Assembly: GCF_020216525.1 (NCBI RefSeq) | Contig: NZ_JAIWOY010000001.1 | Location: forward strand, 1 to 64,000 | Reading direction: 5' to 3' | DNA: 64,000 nt | Origin: Nocardioides nematodiphilus | GTDB taxonomy: Bacteria > Actinomycetota > Actinomycetes > Propionibacteriales > Nocardioidaceae | In this document: one piece after another, positions 1-7,445 of the stretch | Position numbering within the stretch: position 1 is the stretch's first letter | Layout of the letters: every line of letters starts with the position of its first letter | The notes under the pieces: generated by a model | Told to the model about the DNA's origin: nothing | What the model saw: only the letters and a program-made list of their open reading frames with translations | The model's database searches: none | Made by a program: the position numbers and the translations under genes

Positions 1-287
1 CAAAATTAATTCGTCGACTATTTGACACACTGTTGAGTTCTCAAGAATCACACGCGCACCGTGGCTCGAGCCGCTACTTGCTGCTCTCCCCTGCGGGGCT
101 TATGTCTGAACTTTATCCCAGCCCCTCGTTTCCACCAATTCGGCGGACCCGATCAAGCCTTTCGATAAAGTGCCATCCGCAGGATCGGGACCCTTCCGGA
201 TCCCTGCCCCGCTCGTGGCGACTCGGAGAACAGTACGCACGCGGCGCACACATGCCAAATCGCGACGGCGGCCCGCGTGAGCCACGC
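1..287. other. Intergenic edge, rRNA-leader-like motif
   Basis: No convincing gene lies here. A TTGACA hexamer at 22-27 is followed by the palindrome TTGAG-TT-CTCAA at about 33-44. This block looks like the sequence found in leaders and spacers of actinobacterial rRNA or tRNA transcripts, which I recall as a family pattern and could not search. No 16S, 23S, 5S or tRNA body follows, so it may be the downstream flank of a stable-RNA operon left of the window, or an isolated copy. The rest, to 272, shows nothing I can support. Confidence 0.35.
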
Positions 288-295
288 TCAGGCGG
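273..295 (-). terminator. Hairpin over the lysR stop codon
   Basis: Arms of 10 bp with one mismatch (273-282 and 286-295) and a 3-nt loop overlap the stop codon of the minus-strand LysR gene. It has no T-tract, as is common for actinobacterial terminators. A terminator role is inferred from position. Confidence 0.35.
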
Positions 296-1211
296 GGTGA
301 TCAGCGGCCCAGGAGACCAGGTCGCGCGCTGCTCCGTACGGGGGTTGTACCCCTCCGCGCCAGACGGCATGCAGGCGTCGGGTGAGATCGAGGCCCGCGA
401 CGTTGATCTTCACCAACCGCCCCAGGGCGAGGTCCTCGCGGATGGCGTGCGCGCCGACGGCTGCCGGACCCGCACCGGCGGCGACGGCGGCCCGCACGGC
501 GGCCGTGCTCGAGAGCTCCAGCGCCGGGCCGACCGTGCCGAGGTCCTGCAGAGCGCGGTCGAGCACCATCCGCGTGCCCGACCCCGGCTCGCGTACGACG
601 AGAGGGGTGGCGGCGAGGGTGGTCGCGCTGACTCGGCGGCTCGGCTTGGTCACCCAGGGGTGCTTGGGCCCGACCACGACGACGAGCGTGTCGGTGCCGA
701 CCAGGCGGTGGTGGAGGTCGGCGGGGGCGTCGGGACCCTCGACGAAGCCCAGGTCCACCTCCCCCGTACGCACGAGGCTCTCGACGCGCTCGCTGTTGGT
801 CGCGGTCATCGTCACCTCGGTGGGCGTGAGTCCCGCATGGATCTGGCGCGCGCGCAGGGCGACCAGCCAACCCGGCAGCAGGTGCTCGGCGATGGTGAGA
901 CTCGCAGCGATGGTGAGGTGACCGCGTCGATCCGCCCTGAGGGCGGCGATGCCGGCGTCCATCTGAGCAGCGGCCGCGAGCACGGCGCCCGACCACTGCA
1001 CCAGCAGCTCACCGGTCGGGGTGAGGAGCGAGCCGCGCCGGCTGCGATCGACCAGAGAGGCGCCGACGAGCGACTCCATCGTGCGCAGCCGCGAGGAGGC
1101 CGCCTGCTGGGTGATGCCGAGCTCGGCGGCCGCGGCGCTGAGGCTCCCCGTCTCCGAGACCAGCACGAGCAGCTCGAGCGCGCGCAACTCGGGAACATGG
1201 GGGCCCAACAT
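288..1211 (-). CDS. LysR-family transcriptional regulator
   Basis: A 307-residue protein of the usual LysR length. The N-terminal winged helix-turn-helix covers about residues 8-67, with the typical pattern ETGSLSAAAAELGITQQAAS. The substrate-binding domain follows (about 90-300) and has the GEVDLGFVEG signature of the effector cleft. The family usually activates a divergent gene and represses itself. Here the divergent gene is fprA, 75 nt away, and a perfect dyad (1214-1230) lies directly upstream of this start. The effector cannot be read from sequence. Control of fprA is inferred from layout only. Confidence 0.85.
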   Translation of the reverse strand: MLGPHVPELRALELLVLVSETGSLSAAAAELGITQQAASSRLRTMESLVGASLVDRSRRGSLLTPTGELLVQWSGAVLAAAAQMDAGIAALRADRRGHLTIAASLTIAEHLLPGWLVALRARQIHAGLTPTEVTMTATNSERVESLVRTGEVDLGFVEGPDAPADLHHRLVGTDTLVVVVGPKHPWVTKPSRRVSATTLAATPLVVREPGSGTRMVLDRALQDLGTVGPALELSSTAAVRAAVAAGAGPAAVGAHAIREDLALGRLVKINVAGLDLTRRLHAVWRGGVQPPYGAARDLVSWAADHPA

Positions 1212-1213
1212 GG

Positions 1214-1230
1214 CACAAGGCTACCTTGTG
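1214..1230. promoter_or_regulatory. Dyad operator between lysR and fprA
   Basis: The perfect palindrome CACAAGG-CTA-CCTTGTG has 7-bp arms and a 3-bp centre. It lies 2 nt upstream of the lysR ATG in the divergent promoter region. Position and symmetry fit an autoregulatory LysR site. A chance palindrome or a different regulator is possible. Confidence 0.45.
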
Positions 1231-1286
1231 ACCCCACAACCACAACCTCGTTCTGTGGAGAACCATCCATACGAGAGAATGAGTGC

Positions 1287-2621
1287 ATGAGCATTCGAGT
1301 AGCCATCGTCGGCGGCGGTCCGGCAGGCATCTACGCAGCAGACATCCTCACCAAGTCTGAGGCGGACGTGTCGGTCGACATCCTCGAGCGGCTGCCCGCC
1401 CCGTTCGGCCTGGTCCGGTACGGCGTCGCCCCGGATCACCCGCGCATCAAGGAGATCATCAAGGCCCTGGACCGCGTCCTGGCCAAGGACGAGATCCGCT
1501 TCCTCGGCAACGTCAACTACGGCGTCGACGTGAAGCTCGACGACCTGCGCGAGTTCTACGACGCGATCGTCTTCTCCACCGGCGCCAAGGCCGACCGCGA
1601 GCTGGGCATCCCGGGCGAGGAGCACTCGATCGGTGCGGCCGACTTCGTCTCCTGGTACGACGCCCACCCCGACGACGCCCCCACCTGGGACTTCGAGGGC
1701 GCGACCTCGGTCGCCGTCGTCGGCGTCGGGAACGTCGCGCTGGACGTCGCCCGCGTGCTGGCGAAGACCGCCGAGGAGATGCTGGTGACCGACATCCCGG
1801 TCCAGGTCTACGAGGGTCTCAAGGCCAAGCAGATCACCGACGTGCATGTCTTCGCCCGTCGCGGCCCGGCGTACGCGAAGTTCTCGCCCCTGGAGCTGCG
1901 CGAGCTCAACCACTCGCCCAACGTCGAGGTGATCGTTCACCCCGAGGGCTTCGACGTGGACGAGCACGGCATGGAACACATCGGCAAGCACAAGGCCCAG
2001 AAGATGGTGCTCGACACCCTCGCCAACTGGGTGGGTCGCGACGAGGTCGGCAAGCCGCACCGCATCCACCTGCACTTCGCCGAGGCGCCGGCCGAGATCG
2101 TCGCCGTCGACGGCAAGGTCACCGCGTTCAAGACCGAGCGCACCCACTCCCCCAACGCCGACGGCAACGTCGAGGGCACCGGCGAGATCACCGAGTGGCC
2201 CGTCGGCCAGGTCTACCGTGCCATCGGCTACAAGTCCGAGGCGCTGCCCGGCCTGCCGTGGGACCCCCGCAACGCGGTCATCCCCAACGACGGCGGCAAG
2301 GTCCTCGACCTGGACGGCAACCACATCCCCGGCCTGTTCACCACGGGCTGGATCAAGCGCGGCCCGGTCGGGCTCATCGGCCACACCAAGAGCGACGCCG
2401 CCGAGACCGTCGGCCACCTCCTGGCGACGACCACCGAGACGGCGCCGCAGCGCTCCCCCGAGGCGGTCGACGCCTACTTCGCTGAGCGCGGCGTGAACGT
2501 CTTCACCCACGAGCACTGGGTCACGCTCGACGCCCACGAGATCGCCACCGGCGAGTCGCAGGAGCGCGTACGGGTCAAGGTCGCGACCCGCGAGGCGATG
2601 CTCGAGGCCGGTCAGGGCTGA
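1287..2621 (+). CDS. fprA: Ferredoxin/NADP reductase, FprA type
   Basis: This 444-residue flavoprotein is close to mycobacterial FprA in length and resembles adrenodoxin reductase. It passes electrons between NADPH and ferredoxin, usually for cytochrome P450s or other ferredoxin-dependent enzymes, in the cytoplasm. The FAD-binding GGGPAG is at residues 9-14, an NADP-binding GVGNVA at about 146-151, and the C-terminal FAD-contact segment GWIKRGPVGLIGH is near residue 350. The reading frame stays open far upstream (to 33), but homology and the flavin fold begin at the ATG used here. The gene is divergent from lysR and followed by a strong hairpin. Its ferredoxin and P450 partners are not in this window. 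Confidence 0.93.
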   Translation: MSIRVAIVGGGPAGIYAADILTKSEADVSVDILERLPAPFGLVRYGVAPDHPRIKEIIKALDRVLAKDEIRFLGNVNYGVDVKLDDLREFYDAIVFSTGAKADRELGIPGEEHSIGAADFVSWYDAHPDDAPTWDFEGATSVAVVGVGNVALDVARVLAKTAEEMLVTDIPVQVYEGLKAKQITDVHVFARRGPAYAKFSPLELRELNHSPNVEVIVHPEGFDVDEHGMEHIGKHKAQKMVLDTLANWVGRDEVGKPHRIHLHFAEAPAEIVAVDGKVTAFKTERTHSPNADGNVEGTGEITEWPVGQVYRAIGYKSEALPGLPWDPRNAVIPNDGGKVLDLDGNHIPGLFTTGWIKRGPVGLIGHTKSDAAETVGHLLATTTETAPQRSPEAVDAYFAERGVNVFTHEHWVTLDAHEIATGESQERVRVKVATREAMLEAGQG

Positions 2622-2671
2622 CCAACGGGCCGCGCGAAGCGCGCCCGGCCTGACCTCCCCGCCCGAACACG

Positions 2672-2706
2672 AGAGCGCCCCGGACACCGAGTGTCCGGGG
2701 CGCTCT
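2672..2706. terminator. Bidirectional terminator fprA / SMP-30
   Basis: A perfect inverted repeat with 16-bp arms (2672-2687, 2691-2706) and a 3-nt loop sits between two convergent genes. It has no T-tract. Its core CCCCGGACAC/GTGTCCGGGG recurs at 61947-61970 after citrate synthase. Confidence 0.8.
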
Positions 2707-2722
2707 TCGGTGTGCGGGGGAA

Positions 2723-3562
2723 TCAGGCGAACGCGTGCACCGGAGCGCCGGCGACGCCGACCTCGACCGCCAGCACCTGGCCGGCGTGCTCCTCGGGCTG
2801 CGGCCGGTCCTTCTTCGAGGTGGTGATGAAGAGGGTGCGCCCGTCCGGGCCGCCGAAGGCGCAGGACGTGGGGTTGGCGACGCCGACCTCGATGACCTCG
2901 ACGAGGGTGCCGGCCGCGTCGAAGTGGCGGACCTGCCCGCCGGACCAGACCGCGACCCACAGGCCCCCGTCCTCGTCCATCGCCATCCCGTCGGGGTAGC
3001 CCGACTCGAGCTGGATGTGGACCACGCGCTCGCCGAAGGCGCCCGTGACCGGGTCGACCTCGTAGGCGTAGATCTGCTGGTGCGGGCTGTCGGCGTGGAA
3101 GGCCGTACGGCCGTCAGGCGTCCAGACCAGGCCGTTGGGGATCGAGACCGGGTCGCGGACCACGTCGACGCTCAGGTCGGTGTTGAGGCGGTAGAGGGTG
3201 CCGCCGTCGATGCGTTCGTCGTAGTTCATGTTGCCGACGTACAGGCGACCCGAGGGGTCGACGCCGCCGTCGTTCATCCGCCGCTGGGGATCGTCGGAGA
3301 CCGGGATCTCCTTGAGCGGGCACAGGTCCTCATCGAGGAGTGCGAAGCCGCGCTCGAACGCCATCACGTAGCCGCCCTCCGCGCGGGCGCGGATCACGGC
3401 CGCGACGTCACTGACGTGGGTCTTCATCCAGTGGGAACCGACGACGGTGTGCACGTCGCCACGGGTGATGTCCACGTAGCGCAGCGCGCCGATGCTCAGG
3501 TCCCAGAAGGAACCCTCACCGTGGTAGACGGACGGGTCGCCGAGCCAGGTCTGGGAGGTCAC
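2723..3562 (-). CDS. SMP-30/gluconolactonase-family hydrolase
   Basis: A 279-residue six-bladed beta-propeller of the SMP-30/LRE family, which hydrolyses sugar lactones with a divalent metal in the central channel. The expected metal ligands are visible: E16 in GEG, N97-D98 in RMNDG, N143 in IPNGL and D191 in YPDGM. No signal peptide is seen, so the protein is probably cytoplasmic. The substrate (gluconolactone, arabinonolactone or another) cannot be told. It is convergent with fprA and no sugar-catabolic genes are adjacent, so the context does not help. Confidence 0.85.
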   Translation of the reverse strand: MTSQTWLGDPSVYHGEGSFWDLSIGALRYVDITRGDVHTVVGSHWMKTHVSDVAAVIRARAEGGYVMAFERGFALLDEDLCPLKEIPVSDDPQRRMNDGGVDPSGRLYVGNMNYDERIDGGTLYRLNTDLSVDVVRDPVSIPNGLVWTPDGRTAFHADSPHQQIYAYEVDPVTGAFGERVVHIQLESGYPDGMAMDEDGGLWVAVWSGGQVRHFDAAGTLVEVIEVGVANPTSCAFGGPDGRTLFITTSKKDRPQPEEHAGQVLAVEVGVAGAPVHAFA

Positions 3563-3629
3563 GAGGCAGCACGATAGAACGCTCTCAGGAGCGTGCGCGA
3601 ACCCCGGTGCGGCTACTGGCGCGTAGGTC

Positions 3630-4643
3630 TCAGCCCTCGAGGAGGGCGCGCGCTGCAGGAGACCCGTAGAAGGCTGCGAGACGGGGCCGGACGAGCTCGT
3701 CGAGCAGTCCCGCCCGGTCGAGACCGGCGATGAGCGACGGCACGAACCGCTCGGCCTCCTCGACCAGATCGGCCCGGTCGAGCCCGAACTCCGCCAGCAG
3801 CTCGGTCACGGGCATCGCGCCGTAGGTGTCGAAGAAGTGATCGATGCCGGCCTCCACGACGGCGGTGATGTACGGCGAGGTCCGCAGATCGAGCCAGACC
3901 GCGTACAGCGCCGAGCAGAGGTCGATGAGCTGCTCGTCGGAGATGGCGCCGGTGAGCGCCGCGACCGGCTGCTCGGCCATCGCGTCCCAGATCTCGAGGA
4001 CCGCCGCGCGCAGCTCGTCGTCGTCGAGGGTGGCACGGTCCCCCAGGTAGCCGAGCAGCGCGGCCGCGCCGTGCTCGGCGAGCTCCCGGCTGCGTCGGTC
4101 CAGTCCCTCGACGGCCCCGCCCGCGACCCGCTCGCCGATCCCGATGCCGGCGGCGATGCCCGGCAGCCTGCGACCGATCCGCAGACCCTGCCGCACCCCA
4201 CCCGTGGCGATGCCGTGGACCAGGCCGCCGACGCCGGCCTGGAGACCCGGGGCCGCGACCAGGCTGCGCAGCAGCTGGGTGCGCAGCGTGCGGAGCTCGG
4301 AGACGACCGTGACCAGCTCCGCCACCTGGCGACGATCGACGAGGTCGCCGAGTCGCGTCTGGTTGGCGGGGTGCGCACGCACGCGCCCGGCGATCTCGGC
4401 GGCGACGTCGGGGATCGCGCCGGGGAGTCGATGCTCGGCGACGTACTTGCCCGCGACGCCCTTGACCTGGTCGCGCTGGACGACGTCGTCGAGCCGTACG
4501 GCGTCCGCCGGACCCAGCACGCGATCGATCGCCTCGACGGCGAGTTCGAGACCACGCTCGCGCAGCGCCGTCACCTCGAAGGCGACGTGCGCCTCCAGGA
4601 GTCGCCCTGCCAGGTCCTGCTCCGCCCCACGCGCCTCGCTCAT
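3630..4643 (-). CDS. Unrecognised conserved-type protein
   Basis: I do not recognise this 337-residue protein. It is rich in Ala, Leu, Arg and Glu and predicted mostly alpha-helical. There is no signal peptide and no clear catalytic motif. A Gly-rich stretch at about residues 140-180 could be a weak membrane-associated or flexible segment. The ATG start follows naturally from the frame, and the gene is divergent from the PaiB-like gene with about 65 nt between. Codon use looks like its neighbours. Coding status is supported by high-GC third positions and absence of a competing gene. No function is proposed. Confidence 0.65.
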   Translation of the reverse strand: MSEARGAEQDLAGRLLEAHVAFEVTALRERGLELAVEAIDRVLGPADAVRLDDVVQRDQVKGVAGKYVAEHRLPGAIPDVAAEIAGRVRAHPANQTRLGDLVDRRQVAELVTVVSELRTLRTQLLRSLVAAPGLQAGVGGLVHGIATGGVRQGLRIGRRLPGIAAGIGIGERVAGGAVEGLDRRSRELAEHGAAALLGYLGDRATLDDDELRAAVLEIWDAMAEQPVAALTGAISDEQLIDLCSALYAVWLDLRTSPYITAVVEAGIDHFFDTYGAMPVTELLAEFGLDRADLVEEAERFVPSLIAGLDRAGLLDELVRPRLAAFYGSPAARALLEG

Positions 4644-4708
4644 GCGGCGACCATAGACGAGATCAGGAGGCTGACCCGCGACGTGTGCGACCTGGGATGA
4701 TGCGCCCT

Positions 4709-5323
4709 ATGTATGTGCCACGCTTCAACGCCGTCACCGACGAGGCCGAGATCCGGGCGCTGGTGGCCGACGTCGGCGCGGGTGAGCTGATCACCGTCGG
4801 GCCGGACGGGTTCCCGATGGCGACCCGGCTGCCGTTGATCTGGCGCGAGGACCGGGTGCTCCTGCATCTGGCCATCGCCAATCCGCACTGGCGCGCGATC
4901 TCGGCCGGCCAGCCGGCGCTGATGGTGGTGACCGGGCCGGAGGCGTACGTCTCCCCGTCGTTCTACCCCTCGAAGGCGGAGCACGGCCGGGTCGTGCCGA
5001 CCTGGAACTACTCCGCCGTCCATCTCACGGGGCGTCTGACCGTCCACACCGACCCCGCGTGGCTGCGTGAGCAGGTCGGGCTCCTGACCGACGCGAGGGA
5101 GGCCTCGAGCAGCGAGCCGTGGAAGGTCGCGGATGCCCCGGCGTCCTTCATCGACCAGCAGCTCAAGGCGATCGTCGGCCTCGAGATGGCCGTCGAGCGG
5201 GTCGAGGGCAAGGCGAAGCTGAGCCAGAACCGGTCAGCAGAGGACCGGGTCGGCGTGATCGCCGGCCTGCGCGCCTCAGGCGCGCGCCGCGACGCCGCCG
5301 TCGCCGACGCGATGGACCGCTGA
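4709..5323 (+). CDS. PaiB-like FMN-binding protein
   Basis: A 204-residue protein that opens with MYVPRF, the characteristic start of the PaiB/FMN-binding negative regulator family (split-barrel flavin fold). Family hallmarks include the WREDRVLLHLAIANPHW region and the segment SPSFYP then WNYSAVHL. In Bacillus, PaiB was linked to repression of sporulation and protease genes, but many relatives are probably flavin-dependent reductases or heme/FMN binders. The start is uncertain: in-frame GTG 4685 and ATG 4697/4700 lie upstream, and AGGAGG at 4665-4670 best suits GTG 4685. I chose the ATG that matches the family N-terminus. Confidence 0.82.
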   Translation: MYVPRFNAVTDEAEIRALVADVGAGELITVGPDGFPMATRLPLIWREDRVLLHLAIANPHWRAISAGQPALMVVTGPEAYVSPSFYPSKAEHGRVVPTWNYSAVHLTGRLTVHTDPAWLREQVGLLTDAREASSSEPWKVADAPASFIDQQLKAIVGLEMAVERVEGKAKLSQNRSAEDRVGVIAGLRASGARRDAAVADAMDR

Positions 5324-5329
5324 CATGCG

Positions 5330-5362
5330 GAGCGCCGCGGTCACCTGGTGACCGCGGCGCTC
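5330..5362. terminator. Bidirectional hairpin terminator
   Basis: A perfect inverted repeat with 15-bp arms (5330-5344, 5348-5362) and loop CTG starts 6 nt after the PaiB-like stop codon. It sits between this gene and guaA, which converge. Confidence 0.8.
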
Positions 5363-5383
5363 ACCGCACGAGCCGGCTCGGGG

Positions 5384-5497
5384 TCGCGGCCTCGCTCACT
5401 CCCATGCGCGCTGCGCGCGCTGCTCGCTCGCTCGGCACACGAGACCGAGGACACTCGCTTCGCTCGGCCCTCGTCTCGCGGCCTCGCTCACTCCCAT
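5384..5497. repeat. 22-bp direct repeat duplicating the guaA 3' end
   Basis: The same 22 bp occur at 5384-5405 and 5476-5497. The second copy contains the last codons and stop of guaA; the first is a stray copy 92 bp further downstream. The 70 bp between are GCTCG/CGCTTCG-rich low-complexity sequence. This looks like a local duplication at the guaA terminus. Confidence 0.7.
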
Positions 5498-7077
5498 TCG
5501 ATCGTGCCCGGGGGCTTGGAGGTCACGTCGATGACCACGCGGTTGACCTCGGCCACCTCGTTGGTGATGCGGGTCGAGATGCGCTCGACCAGCTCGAAGG
5601 GGAGGCGGGCCCAGTCCGCGGTCATGGCGTCCTCGGAGGTGACCGGGCGCAGCACGATCGGGTGACCGTACGTACGGCCGTCGCCCTGCACGCCGACCGA
5701 GCGGACGTCCGCGAGCAGCACGACCGGCATCTGCCAGATCTCATGGTCGATGCCGGAGCCGGCCATCTCCTCACGGGCGATCGCGTCGGCCTGGCGCAGG
5801 ATGTCGAGACGCTCGCGGGTGACCTCGCCGATGATCCGGATGCCGAGGCCGGGGCCCGGGAAGGGCTGGCGCTGGACGATCTCGGTCGGCAGGCCGAGCT
5901 GGTCGCCGACCGCGCGGACCTCGTCCTTGAAGAGCGTGCGCAGCGGCTCCACGAGCTCGAACTCGATGTCGTCCGGAAGGCCGCCGACGTTGTGGTGCGA
6001 CTTGATCGTGGAGGTGCCGGTGCCGCCACCCGACTCGACGACGTCGGGGTAGAGCGTGCCCTGGACCAGGAAGCCGACCGTGGTGCCCTCCGGGGCGCTG
6101 CGGATGATGTCGGCCTGCGCGCCCTCGAAGGAGCGGATGAACTCGCGACCGATGATCTTGCGCTTGGTCTCGGGGTCGGAGACGCCGGCCAGCGCGTCGA
6201 GGAACTGCTTCTCGGCGTCGACGACGACCAGCTTGGCGCCGGTGGCGGCGACGAAGTCGCGCTCGACCTGCTCGGACTCGCCCTGCCGCATCAGGCCGTG
6301 GTCGACGTACACGCAGGTGAGGCGGTCGCCGATGGCCTTCTGCACGATCGCCGCGGCGACGGCGGAGTCGACCCCGCCGGACAGGCCGCAGATGGCGCGA
6401 CCGGTCTCGCCGATCTGCTCGCGGATCCGCTCGATCTGCTCCTCGGCGATGTTGCCGATCGTCCAGGTCTGGCGGCAGCCGGCGATGTCCCAGAGGAAGT
6501 GCTCGAGCACCCGCTGGCCGTGCTCGGAGTGCAGCACCTCGGGGTGCCACTGGACGCCGGCCAGGCCCTTGTCCACGTTCTCGAAGGCCGCGACCGGGGT
6601 GACGGTGGTGGAGGCGAGGACGTCGAAGCCCGCCGGAGCCTCGGTGACCGAGTCGCCGTGCGACATCCAGACGTTGTGCTCGGCCGGGATGCCGGAGAGC
6701 AGGGTGCCGCCGGCGGAGATGCTCACCGGGGTGCGGCCGTACTCGCGGGCGCCGGTCGCCGACACGGTGCCGCCGAGGCCCTTGGCCATCAGCTGGAAGC
6801 CGTAGCACATGCCGAACACGGGGGTGCCGGCCGTGAAGAGCGCGTCGTCGATCGCGGGGGCGCCGTCCTCGTACACCGAGGAGGGGCCGCCCGACAGGAT
6901 GATCGCCTTCGGCTGCTTGGCGAGCATGTCGGCCACCGACATGGTGTGCGGCACGATCTCGGAGTAGACCCGCGCCTCGCGGACCCGTCGGGCGATCAGC
7001 TGCGCGTACTGCGCGCCGAAGTCGACGACGAGGACCAGGTCGTGCTCATGCTCGGCCAGCGCGAGGGCGTCAGTCAT
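5488..7077 (-). CDS. guaA: GMP synthase (glutamine-hydrolysing)
   Basis: A 529-residue enzyme of normal full length that converts XMP, glutamine and ATP to GMP, the last step of guanylate synthesis. The class I amidotransferase domain (about 1-205) has nucleophile C91 in MCYGFQ, with H178 and E180 in QWHPE. The ATP pyrophosphatase domain has the P-loop-like SGGVDS at 233-238. The C-terminal dimerisation domain ends in KPPGTIEWE, the standard GuaA end. It follows the ChoD-like gene after a long hairpin-rich gap. A TAGGAT hexamer 6 nt before the ATG (7084-7089) could drive a nearly leaderless transcript. Confidence 0.97.
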   Translation of the reverse strand: MTDALALAEHEHDLVLVVDFGAQYAQLIARRVREARVYSEIVPHTMSVADMLAKQPKAIILSGGPSSVYEDGAPAIDDALFTAGTPVFGMCYGFQLMAKGLGGTVSATGAREYGRTPVSISAGGTLLSGIPAEHNVWMSHGDSVTEAPAGFDVLASTTVTPVAAFENVDKGLAGVQWHPEVLHSEHGQRVLEHFLWDIAGCRQTWTIGNIAEEQIERIREQIGETGRAICGLSGGVDSAVAAAIVQKAIGDRLTCVYVDHGLMRQGESEQVERDFVAATGAKLVVVDAEKQFLDALAGVSDPETKRKIIGREFIRSFEGAQADIIRSAPEGTTVGFLVQGTLYPDVVESGGGTGTSTIKSHHNVGGLPDDIEFELVEPLRTLFKDEVRAVGDQLGLPTEIVQRQPFPGPGLGIRIIGEVTRERLDILRQADAIAREEMAGSGIDHEIWQMPVVLLADVRSVGVQGDGRTYGHPIVLRPVTSEDAMTADWARLPFELVERISTRITNEVAEVNRVVIDVTSKPPGTIEWE

Positions 7078-7375
7078 GAGCGGATCCTACCGAGGCGGGC
7101 GCACCGCGCCGAACCGTCGACGACGCCCGGACGTAACCACCGGCCGGGGTGGGCGTCTCGTGGTGCGTGCGGCCCCAAGGCCGAGGAGCGAGGCCGATCT
7201 TGGGAGCGGAGCGATCGGCGATGCGACGAGAACGCCGGGGACGCTCCACCACGAGGCACCCACCAAATGCACCAGGACCCGGCCGGGGAGGGAGGGTGGC
7301 CGGGTCCTGATCGTCCACGCAACTGATGGACAGCGCCTGGACCTAAAGACCCGGACAGTTAAGGGAGGGAGCAAT
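7078..7375 (-). other. Hairpin-rich gap upstream of guaA
   Basis: No gene is supported here. On the minus strand this is the region before guaA. It holds a perfect 12-bp-arm hairpin (7273-7284/7298-7309), a 7-bp inverted repeat (7193-7199/7213-7219) in GAGCGGAGCGA-type sequence, and smaller complementary segments at about 7312-7331 (GTCCA/TGGAC) and 7352-7379 (CCGGA/TCCGG). The CCGGA/TCCGG pair would compete with the next hairpin at 7376-7412. It may be the guaA leader, an ncRNA, or spacer. It matches no riboswitch class that I recognise. Confidence 0.4.
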
Positions 7376-7412
7376 CCGGGTCTGCTGCTCCAACGAGGCG
7401 CAGCAGACCCGG
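7376..7412 (-). terminator. Terminator after ChoD-like gene
   Basis: Perfect 12-bp arms (7376-7387, 7401-7412) with a 13-nt loop lie 34 nt beyond the stop of the minus-strand GMC oxidoreductase. A pyrimidine-rich tract follows in the direction of transcription. Confidence 0.7.
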
Positions 7413-7445
7413 TTACGGACTGATCCGGAATTTCTGAAAAGAAAA

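Noticed and set aside
33..1286. Long in-frame extension upstream of fprA
   Set aside because: It is antisense to lysR, has no family similarity, and the flavin motif starts right after the ATG at 1287.
1221..2960. Long minus-strand open frame across fprA
   Set aside because: Its composition is the usual antisense shadow of a GC-rich gene; the sense frame is clearly FprA.
5119..7326. 735-codon plus-strand frame across guaA
   Set aside because: Antisense shadow of guaA with repetitive Arg/Asp/Gly/Val composition.
7087..7374. 95-codon minus frame in the guaA leader
   Set aside because: Arg/Pro/Ser-rich, spans strong hairpins, and has no ribosome site or domain.
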